Shown here piece after piece: positions 18,004 to 23,627 of a stretch of 40,840 bases of DNA (positions are counted from its first letter, which is position 1; every line of letters begins with the position of its first letter). The DNA comes from Clostridiaceae bacterium. GTDB lineage: Bacteria; Bacillota; Clostridia; Lachnospirales; Lachnospiraceae. The position numbers and the translations under genes were made by a program. The notes beneath the pieces were generated by a model that worked only from the letters and a program-made list of their open reading frames with translations, was not told where the DNA came from and searched no databases. The stretch lies in the NCBI GenBank assembly GCA_021200535.1, contig JAJQGL010000110.1:1-40840 (forward strand), in the 5' to 3' direction.

Positions 18004-19326
18004 CTATTTCTTTTTTCTCTGTGCTGCTACATACTGGCGGGCCTGCTTAAACGTCTGTGTCAGAGGGCGCTTTGCCGGACAGACAAAGGTACAGCTTCCG
18101 CACTCGTAGCATTCCATGCCGTTTAGCTTCACAAATGTATCATAGTCATTGTTCTGTGCTGCCTCTGCCATCTTCTGAGGAACCAGATTCCCCGGACAGG
18201 CGGCGACACAGCGGCCGCAGCGGATACACGGAGTAGGGTCATTTGCCGCTACTTCATCCCTGGTCATCGCCAGAATCGAAGAAGAAGTTTTCGTGACAGG
18301 CACGTTGAGATCATACATCGCAAATCCCATCATCGGGCCGCCGGAAATAATCTTTGCCGGATCTTCACGGTAACCGCCTCCCTCCTCCACCAGCTCCGCA
18401 TGGCTGCATCCAAGCCGGACATTGACATTGATCGGACGGTTAAAGGCATCGCCGGTCAGCGTCATAACTCTGGTAATCAGCGGTGTCTGCTTACAGACAG
18501 CACGGTAAACCGCAATCACCGTAGAGACATTGTCTACAATACATCCAACATCTGACGGAAGCTTTGCAGAATATATCTTTCTTCCCGTTGCGGCTGAAAT
18601 CAGGGTACGCTCGCCGCCCTGCGGATATTTTGTCTTGAGCACCTTCACCTCAATCCGGTTTTCCCGCTGGACAACAGATTCCATCTTTGCAATCGCCTCC
18701 GGCTTATTGTCCTCAATACAAATCAAGCCCTTTGCCTTGTCAAAAAGCTTCAAAATAACCTTCAGTCCCTCGACAATCTCCTCCGGACATTCCAGCATCT
18801 GACGGTAATCTGATGTCAGATATGGTTCACATTCTGCGCCGTTTACCAGAATATAGTCAATCTGATCCGGCTCTTTCGGCGTCAGCTTTACGCTGGTTGG
18901 AAAACCTGCGCCTCCCATACCGACAATCCCTGCCTCTTTGACTATTTCACGGATTTCATCCTTTGACAGCTCTGTATAATCACGGTATTCTCCCAGCCCT
19001 GGAATCCCCGTGTACTCACCATCGTTGTCAATTACAACACATGTTGCCTTTGAACCGTTTAAAAGTGTTCTTGGCTCTACCGCCTTCACCGTACCGGATA
19101 CGGAACTGCAGATATTAGCAGAAATAAACCCGCTGGCTTCGCCAATCTTTTGCCCCACTAATACCCTGTCACCTTTTTTCACAATCGGTGTCGCCGGCGC
19201 GCCAATATGCTGAGCCATCGGAAATACCAGCTCGCCTTTCGGCTGCACCGTCTTGATCGGCAGATCACTTGATAATTCTTTTCCTTCGTAGGGATGTACT
19301 CCCCCGCGAAACGTTGCATTACTCAT
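18004..19326 (-). CDS. rnfC: Rnf complex subunit C, NADH-binding
   Basis: Cytoplasmic subunit where NAD(H) reacts, with homology to complex I NuoF. The 440-residue protein contains IVGMGGAGFPTSVKL (flavin/nucleotide-binding region, about residue 133) and NGAECEPYLTSDYR. Two [4Fe-4S] ferredoxin motifs follow: CIRCGRCVAACPGNLVP (about 368-384) and CYECGSCTFVCPAKRPL (about 407-423). It is the first gene of rnfCDGEAB. The ATG is preceded by AAAGGGGAA. I could not find a convincing -35/-10 pair in the 140 bases upstream; an isolated TATAAT lies at 19364-19369. Confidence 0.96.
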   Translation of the reverse strand: MSNATFRGGVHPYEGKELSSDLPIKTVQPKGELVFPMAQHIGAPATPIVKKGDRVLVGQKIGEASGFISANICSSVSGTVKAVEPRTLLNGSKATCVVIDNDGEYTGIPGLGEYRDYTELSKDEIREIVKEAGIVGMGGAGFPTSVKLTPKEPDQIDYILVNGAECEPYLTSDYRQMLECPEEIVEGLKVILKLFDKAKGLICIEDNKPEAIAKMESVVQRENRIEVKVLKTKYPQGGERTLISAATGRKIYSAKLPSDVGCIVDNVSTVIAVYRAVCKQTPLITRVMTLTGDAFNRPINVNVRLGCSHAELVEEGGGYREDPAKIISGGPMMGFAMYDLNVPVTKTSSSILAMTRDEVAANDPTPCIRCGRCVAACPGNLVPQKMAEAAQNNDYDTFVKLNGMECYECGSCTFVCPAKRPLTQTFKQARQYVAAQRKKK

Positions 19327-19475
19327 TCCGGTTCCCCTTTCTGTATTTTTTTACCTATAACCCATTATAGATTTTTATGCCATGCCTTATATTTCTATAC
19401 CTCAGCACAAGATCTGTTTCCTGTTATAGATCAATGCATGCAATGCGTCCTGTCAAGATGAATTTTTAAACAATA

Positions 19476-19562
19476 GGTTACTATTCACAGCTCATTTTGC
19501 TGCGCCGGACAGCTTGCTGGACGCTTCCCCGCATGTTGATGAAAAAACTGTGAATAGTTACC
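19476..19562. repeat. Imperfect inverted repeat in the rnfC upstream region
   Basis: GGTTACTATTCACAG (19476-19490) and CTGTGAATAGTTACC (19548-19562) are 15-bp arms with one mismatch, enclosing 57 bases that include GCTGCGCCGGACAGC and AGCTTGCTGG. It carries no gene and no T tract, and may be a dispersed palindromic element. The rest of 19563-19713 is A-rich with nothing recognisable. Confidence 0.5.
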
Positions 19563-19713
19563 AATAGAATCCACTACAATGCGCCTTTAATTGTAGCATT
19601 TTTACAAGAAAAGGTCAACCTTGATTCGACCCGCTTCGCGGTTATGGAAAAACAAAAACTCTGGAAAAAATAATAGACCCTGGAAACAAAAACTTCGAAA
19701 AATAATAAATTAC

Positions 19714-19806
19714 AAAAAAATTCCTCTTCAGCACGATAATCGCTCTGAAGAGGAGAGGGGTTTGAGGGGTATATCTCGTTACTTATTAAAAGTAACTTGA
19801 TAACAC
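19714..19806 (-). ncRNA. Candidate small regulatory RNA, about 93 nt, with two ACCCCUC motifs
   Basis: On the minus strand a strong promoter (19811-19839) is followed about 95 bases later by a clear terminator, with no usable coding frame between them. The predicted RNA has a 5' hairpin (GTTACTT...AAGTAAC, 19796-19778) and an unpaired pyrimidine-rich stretch (19777-19754) containing ACCCCTC twice, nine bases apart. A terminator stem follows (CCTCTTCAG 19753-19745 with CTGAAGAGG 19731-19723), then seven T (19720-19714). C-rich single-stranded motifs that pair with Shine-Dalgarno sequences are known in Gram-positive small RNAs such as RsaE/RoxS. A shared ancestry is not claimed. I know of no Rfam family that it matches. 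Confidence 0.65.
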
Positions 19807-19810
19807 TGTT

Positions 19811-19839
19811 AATATAGCATAGAAAAAATTAGATTGCAA
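19811..19839 (-). promoter_or_regulatory. Promoter of the candidate small RNA
   Basis: On the minus strand TTGCAA (19834-19839) and TATATT (19811-19816) are spaced by 17 bases, a good SigA promoter. It points away from the cysteine hydrolase gene stop and into a stretch with no gene, which is the main reason for proposing a small RNA. Confidence 0.75.
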
Positions 19840-19932
19840 GAGAGAAATTCTAAAAAAAATCTAATTTTACTGACATTTTTATACAAAATTCTTTTATAAT
19901 ATACAAAATCTAGCTTATTTTGTTGAAAGCAA

Positions 19933-20451
19933 TCATTCTCTGACATCAATCTGACACATTCGCATCGCATCCAGCGCCTTTTTATGCGTCTCCGGCGTTA
20001 CTCCGGCACAACAGGACGCGTCAACCCGGATTGGCGTTTCCGGGAAAAATGCTTTTAGCAGCAACGCATTAGAAATCACACAAATATCCGTACATAACCC
20101 CACTAATTCAATCTCTTTGGCATCTTTTAGATGCTCCGGCAGCCTGACCGCTCCAAATGACGGCTTTTCCACAACCAGAACGCCCATATCCGCGTACCGC
20201 TGCAATTCCGGAACCAGCTCCCAGCCTGCCGTCCCCTTAATGCAATGTTTCACCGGCAGCTTTTTGCCCTCCTGCGTCTGCAGATAATCTGCAGTATGCG
20301 TATCCTTTGTAAAAATCATAAAGCTGCCCTGTTCCCACTCTTCCTTTAGCTTTTGCAAAAGCCTGGGCAGCATTGCCTGCGCTTCCTGCGTTCCTAACGC
20401 CCCATCTACAAAATCCCTCTGCATATCTACCACAACGATTGCTTTTTTCAT
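19933..20451 (-). CDS. Cysteine hydrolase of the isochorismatase/nicotinamidase family
   Basis: Small cytoplasmic amidase-type hydrolase of about 172 residues. The family triad is visible: Asp in VVDMQRDFVDGAL (about residue 9), Lys in VEKPSFGAV (about 100) and the nucleophile Cys in LVGLCTDICVISNALLLK (about 128-130). Nicotinamidase (NAD recycling) is a plausible substrate assignment, but family members act on several amides. The start at 20451 (MKKAIVVVDMQ) is chosen because AAAGGGG lies about ten bases upstream; a longer frame to 20523 would run into the sigma-28 promoter region. It is divergent from the FliD_C-like gene. Confidence 0.85.
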   Translation of the reverse strand: MKKAIVVVDMQRDFVDGALGTQEAQAMLPRLLQKLKEEWEQGSFMIFTKDTHTADYLQTQEGKKLPVKHCIKGTAGWELVPELQRYADMGVLVVEKPSFGAVRLPEHLKDAKEIELVGLCTDICVISNALLLKAFFPETPIRVDASCCAGVTPETHKKALDAMRMCQIDVRE

Positions 20452-20507
20452 CCTGACGCACCCCTTTCTGCTGTACCAGTATTTATTTCTTCTATAATTA
20501 TATCGGT

Positions 20508-20534
20508 TAAATTTATAGAACAATCAGCCGATAT
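20508..20534 (+). promoter_or_regulatory. Sigma-28 (SigD/FliA) flagellar promoter
   Basis: TAAA (20508-20511), exactly 15 bases, then GCCGATAT (20527-20534) matches the flagellar sigma-28 consensus TAAA-N15-GCCGATAA at 11 of 12 positions. It lies 94 bases before the FliD_C-like gene at 20628. The -10 element is also half of an inverted repeat, ATATCGG (20500-20506) with CCGATAT (20528-20534), so a weaker reverse promoter for the divergent hydrolase is conceivable. Confidence 0.85.
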
Positions 20535-20627
20535 GATTAATAGTACAATGTTTATGAAATACCTGATATATTTTGTTGTACAAAAGAAAGAATAACTGAT
20601 TTGCATATTTAGACAGGGAGGAATCAT

Positions 20628-21260
20628 ATGACCATATCTGCTTCCAATACAAACTATGACGCTTTATTAAAGTGCTTTTACTCTTCAAACCGCTCTGCCA
20701 GAGTGAGTTATACACGCCCAACACTAAACACAACCGAGCTGGTAAAAGCAGATTCCGAGGCAATGCACAAAATTGCCAAAAACCTGCGGGATTTGGAGTA
20801 CAGCACAGACAACGGAACAGCAATTTATAATAATGTAAAAGCCCTGGTTGAAACCTACAACAATCTGGTTGACAGCACGGACGAGATCAATTCCAGTAAA
20901 ATTACCAGACTGCAGAAAAACCTTTCCAACACGCTGAAGGACTACAAAGATGATCTCGAAGATATCGGCATCAAAGTGACCTCTTCCGGCAAGCTGGAAT
21001 TGGACAAATCAACGCTTTTAAGCACATCCGCATCAAAGATCGGAAAGGTTTTATCAGATTCACAATTTACAGAGCGCACTATAAGCTATACAAAACGAAT
21101 TAACCGAATCGCTGATAATTTGCTGCACACAGGCTCTTCTGCCGGAAAAACCACCGTGCAGACTGACAGTGTGGAAACAGACAGCGAAGAGACTGACAGT
21201 GAAGAGACTGCGGCGATTCTCGCTTCTCTGTTCTCATCAACGATTGACGTAAAGCTTTAA
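20628..21260 (+). CDS. Orphan FliD_C-like flagellar protein
   Basis: The 210-residue protein has no signal peptide or membrane helix. Residues about 60-140 resemble the C-terminal domain of the flagellar cap protein FliD: NNVKALVETYNNLVDST, a helical stretch, then LEDIGIKVTSSGKLELDKST, the diGI-x-dG-L-ld pattern of FliD_C. The N-terminal half lacks the rest of FliD, and the protein is less than half FliD length. A Thr/Glu/Asp-rich tandem tail (SVETDSEETDSEET, about 182-195) precedes a short hydrophobic end. GGGAGG lies before the ATG. The sigma-28 promoter supports a late flagellar role, perhaps cap-like or filament-associated. The stop is 2 bp from the convergent lgt-like gene. Confidence 0.7.
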   Translation: MTISASNTNYDALLKCFYSSNRSARVSYTRPTLNTTELVKADSEAMHKIAKNLRDLEYSTDNGTAIYNNVKALVETYNNLVDSTDEINSSKITRLQKNLSNTLKDYKDDLEDIGIKVTSSGKLELDKSTLLSTSASKIGKVLSDSQFTERTISYTKRINRIADNLLHTGSSAGKTTVQTDSVETDSEETDSEETAAILASLFSSTIDVKL

Positions 21261-21262
21261 AT

Positions 21263-22036
21263 TTAAAAAGGAGAGATCGAAGTTTTTTTCTGTTTTTTCC
21301 TTACCGCCAATACCGCGGTGAGAAGAAACACGATCACAACGGAGATAATCTGCGAGGTTGATAAAGCCCCTAAATTCCCCCGAATCTGATCTCCCCGGAA
21401 AAATTCAAGGACAAAACGAAAAATTGCATATGCATATCCATAGATAAAGATGCTGTTTACGGCATCTTTATTTTTCATGGAACGGCGGAAAAGATACCCT
21501 GCCAGCAAAAAATTAATCCCGGCTTCGCATAACTGAACCGGAAACAGCGATACGTCATTTGGCGCAAAAAGCGCATTGTGGTAAACAATATGCGGAAAGC
21601 CATTGTACGGAATGCCATAACAGCAGCTTGCAAAGTGACATCCCACCCGTCCAAACGCATGCGCTATCGGCAGGGCAAATATGCATTGGCCCACATAGGG
21701 CAGCACGGAAATGCGGAATCCCTTCTCCAGCACAAGCAGCCCCAGTACACCCCCGATCAAACCGCCATAAAAAACAAAGCCTGAACCAAAAACCATCTTT
21801 GCGTATGCTGCATCTGCCATCCTGCTCCAATCAATCTCCTTAAAATTCTGGAGCAGATAGAGCAGCTTCGCGCCGGCCACACCAAAGCCGACAATGACTG
21901 CCGCAATAATATATGCGTCGTTGACATCCAGCCCCTTCTTTTTTACCGTATAAATAGAAAAAAAGCCTGCCGTAACAATTCCCACGGCAATGCAAAGCCC
22001 ATACATCGGTATATGAGTTCCCGGAAAATATAACAT
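21263..22036 (-). CDS. Lgt-family (prolipoprotein diacylglyceryl transferase-like) membrane protein
   Basis: About 257 residues with seven or so hydrophobic helices. The layout follows Lgt: YGLCIAVGIVTAG at the start, GGLIGGVLGLLVL in the middle, the arginine-containing loop HAFGRVGCHFASCCYG, and FFRGDQIRGNLGALSTSQ near the end. Classical Lgt has GR-x-GNF-x-N-x-E-x-x-G at the arginine loop; here Asn and Glu are replaced and Cys residues appear. It may thus be a paralogue with a different substrate rather than the housekeeping lipoprotein enzyme. The ATG at 22036 follows GGGGAGGA; a GTG at 22054 lies upstream of that site and is rejected as the start. Confidence 0.8.
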   Translation of the reverse strand: MLYFPGTHIPMYGLCIAVGIVTAGFFSIYTVKKKGLDVNDAYIIAAVIVGFGVAGAKLLYLLQNFKEIDWSRMADAAYAKMVFGSGFVFYGGLIGGVLGLLVLEKGFRISVLPYVGQCIFALPIAHAFGRVGCHFASCCYGIPYNGFPHIVYHNALFAPNDVSLFPVQLCEAGINFLLAGYLFRRSMKNKDAVNSIFIYGYAYAIFRFVLEFFRGDQIRGNLGALSTSQIISVVIVFLLTAVLAVRKKQKKTSISPF

Positions 22037-22063
22037 TTGTTTTCCTCCCCGCACAAAGAAAAG

Positions 22064-22089
22064 AAAACTGCCCTGTATTGGGCAGTTTT
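22064..22089 (-). terminator. Terminator of the small membrane protein gene
   Basis: AAAACTGCCC (22064-22073) and GGGCAGTTTT (22080-22089) are perfect 10-bp arms with a 6-base loop, and a T-rich tail follows on the minus strand. It lies 22 bases past the stop codon at 22112. Confidence 0.85.
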
Positions 22090-22111
22090 ACTGTTTTTCA
22101 CTATAAATTTT

Positions 22112-22363
22112 CTATAGATATTCTAAAGGAATCCCTAAAGAAGCTGCGCATCCAACACATGCAATGTATCCAATTACGGAAAGAACAACACCTATGATGG
22201 AACAAGCCAGACCTGCAGTAGCCATACCTGCCTTTTCCGGATCACGTCTTCCAAGCGCTCCTAAAACAATGCCAATAATACCAACAACCGGACCAATATA
22301 CCAGATCCAGCATGTAACAATCGAAATAATACCCAATACCAATGCTGCGACTGCCATTTTCAT
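22112..22363 (-). CDS. Small membrane protein, DUF4190-like
   Basis: The 83-residue protein has two hydrophobic helices. The first half, MAVAALVLGIISIVTCW to GIIGIVLGALGRRDPEKAG, and the second, MATAGLACSIIGVVLSVIGYI, show the repeated Gly-rich A-L-V-L-G-I-I-S pattern of DUF4190 proteins. Its function is unknown. The ATG is preceded by GAAGGAGAA. The gene is transcribed alone from a TTGACA promoter about 100 bases upstream, and it has its own terminator. It is divergent from cysQ and shares the TTTAAG operator region with it. Confidence 0.8.
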   Translation of the reverse strand: MKMAVAALVLGIISIVTCWIWYIGPVVGIIGIVLGALGRRDPEKAGMATAGLACSIIGVVLSVIGYIACVGCAASLGIPLEYL

Positions 22364-22467
22364 TTCTCCTTCCTGTGTATTAAAAAATTCTTTTATCCGA
22401 TCAGGAATCCAGAAAACCCTGATCTTGCTGCGTCCCCCGCATGCAAAGCATGCACGGCTCGGTTACC

Positions 22468-22497
22468 ATTATGCCATAATTCGACATATCATGTCAA
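22468..22497 (-). promoter_or_regulatory. Promoter of the DUF4190-like gene
   Basis: On the minus strand TTGACA (22492-22497) and CATAAT (22468-22473) are 18 bases apart. The leader of about 100 bases to the start codon contains the palindrome GCATGCAAAGCATGC and the string GATCTTGCTGCG, which recurs near 7230. Confidence 0.7.
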
Positions 22498-22503
22498 TGT
22501 TTT

Positions 22504-22531
22504 TTTAAGATTTCTTTAAGATTTCTTTAAG
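22504..22531 (+). promoter_or_regulatory. Triple TTTAAG-N5 direct repeat between two divergent promoters
   Basis: TTTAAG occurs at 22504-22509, 22515-22520 and 22526-22531, each pair separated by the identical five bases ATTTC, an exact 11-bp period. The last copy ends one base before the -35 element of cysQ; the first begins six bases from the -35 of the divergent gene. TTTAAG-N5-TTTAAG is the established site of the response regulator CiaR in streptococci; OmpR-family regulators commonly bind such 11-bp repeats. Which regulator acts here is unknown. Confidence 0.7.
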
Positions 22532-22532
22532 G

Positions 22533-22561
22533 TTGACATTGTGATAGAATCGTGATAAATA
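22533..22561 (+). promoter_or_regulatory. Promoter of cysQ
   Basis: TTGACA (22533-22538), a 17-base spacer and TAAATA (22556-22561). The leader then forms a G+C-rich hairpin, AGCCGCC (22570-22576) with GGCGGCT (22604-22610), not followed by a T tract, before the AAAGGAG site of cysQ. Confidence 0.75.
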
Positions 22562-22650
22562 TGATTATAAGCCGCCCCCGGACAAACAGCAAAACCACGG
22601 GAAGGCGGCTGGCCAGACACAAAAAATAAATAACGCAAAGGAGACCTCCC

Positions 22651-23427
22651 ATGAACCAAAAAGAAATTCTAGCTGTCTTAAAAGAGCTTGCCATCTCTGC
22701 AGGCCGCACCATCATGGAAATCTACGAAACCGACTTTGATGTGGATTACAAAGCAGATGAATCACCGCTCACCATGGCGGACAAAAAGGCAAATGAACTG
22801 ATTGTAACAGGGCTGGCAAAATCTTTTCCAGATTATGCCATTCTTTCCGAAGAGGTAAAAGATGATAAAAAAAGAATGGAAAATGATTACTGCTTTATTG
22901 TAGATCCGTTGGATGGCACAAAGGAATTTGTCAAACGAAATGGTCAGTTTACCGTTAATATTGCGCTGGTGTACCAAAAACGTCCGGTTGTCGGCGTAAT
23001 TTATGTGCCGGTTACAAAAGCGCTTTACTTTGCTTCAACAGAAGAAGGCGCATATCTGCAGCAGGGAGACCATACCCGAAAGCTCACCGTTTCCGACAAG
23101 TTAGATTCCCTGATCTGGGTAGGAAGTAAATCCCATTCCTCTGAAAAAGAAGAAAACCTGATTGCCGCACACAAAGAAAAAATCGCAGAAACCATCTCCG
23201 CAGGCAGTTCATTAAAGGGCTGCATGGTTGCCGAGGGAAAGGCAGACGTATATTATCGCTTCGGCCTGACATGCGAATGGGATACTGCTGCCATGCAATG
23301 CATTGCAGAACAGTCAGGCGCGCTCTTCCGTCAGATGGACGGCACGGAAATGCTGTATAACCGCGATAACACGCTGAATGAAAAAGGGTTTTATATCGTA
23401 AACCGCCCAGAAAACATCTGGGTATAA
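22651..23427 (+). CDS. cysQ: 3'(2'),5'-bisphosphate nucleotidase / inositol-phosphatase family
   Basis: Probably removes the 3' phosphate of PAP, a by-product of sulfate assimilation and carrier-protein activation. The 258-residue protein has the metal-dependent phosphatase signatures of the family: LSEEV (about residue 67), DPLDGTKEFVKRNGQFTVNI (about 88-107) and, near the C-terminus, EWDTAAMQCIAEQSGA (about 210-225). The extra KEFV after DGT favours CysQ over inositol monophosphatase. The start is fixed by AAAGGAG ten bases upstream. A divergent regulated promoter drives it alone, and no sulfate genes are adjacent. Confidence 0.9.
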   Translation: MNQKEILAVLKELAISAGRTIMEIYETDFDVDYKADESPLTMADKKANELIVTGLAKSFPDYAILSEEVKDDKKRMENDYCFIVDPLDGTKEFVKRNGQFTVNIALVYQKRPVVGVIYVPVTKALYFASTEEGAYLQQGDHTRKLTVSDKLDSLIWVGSKSHSSEKEENLIAAHKEKIAETISAGSSLKGCMVAEGKADVYYRFGLTCEWDTAAMQCIAEQSGALFRQMDGTEMLYNRDNTLNEKGFYIVNRPENIWV

Positions 23428-23432
23428 AAACC

Positions 23433-23560
23433 CATAAGCAAATTAGCTTTCGACAATAAGTAATCCATAAACAAATTAAGCTTTCGGCGATAAGTAATTC
23501 ATAAACAAATTAAGCTTTCGGCGATAAACAATTCATAAACAAATTAAGCTTTCGGCGATA
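23433..23560. repeat. 34-bp direct tandem repeat, about four copies
   Basis: CATAAACAAATTAAGCTTTC followed by GGCGATAAGTAATT repeats head to tail. The key CATAA starts at 23433, 23466, 23500 and 23534; the first unit has several changes and a one-base deletion, and the last three are nearly identical. It lies between the cysQ stop and the following terminator. There are no spacers of differing sequence, so it is not a CRISPR array. Confidence 0.9.
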
Positions 23561-23576
23561 AATATAGGAAAACAAA

Positions 23577-23611
23577 AAAGCACTCCAAATTTTTAAACAT
23601 TGGAGTGCTTT
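23577..23611 (-). terminator. Terminator of the C1 peptidase gene
   Basis: AAAGCACTCCAA (23577-23588) and TTGGAGTGCTTT (23600-23611) form a perfect 12-bp stem with an 11-base loop. A run of T follows on the minus strand just past the peptidase stop. It could also stop plus-strand cysQ transcripts. Confidence 0.85.
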
Positions 23612-23627
23612 GCTTCTGTGTTACCTC

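Noticed and set aside
19423-19456. TTGACA and TATAAC as the rnf promoter
   Set aside because: The spacing is 22 bases, too long for SigA; an isolated TATAAT at 19364-19369 has no -35. The rnf promoter remains unassigned.
19610-19650. tRNA-like T-arm text GGGTCGAATC on the minus strand
   Set aside because: No matching acceptor, D or anticodon stems can be folded around it.
23433-23560. CRISPR array
   Set aside because: The units are contiguous with no differing spacers, and no cas gene is present.
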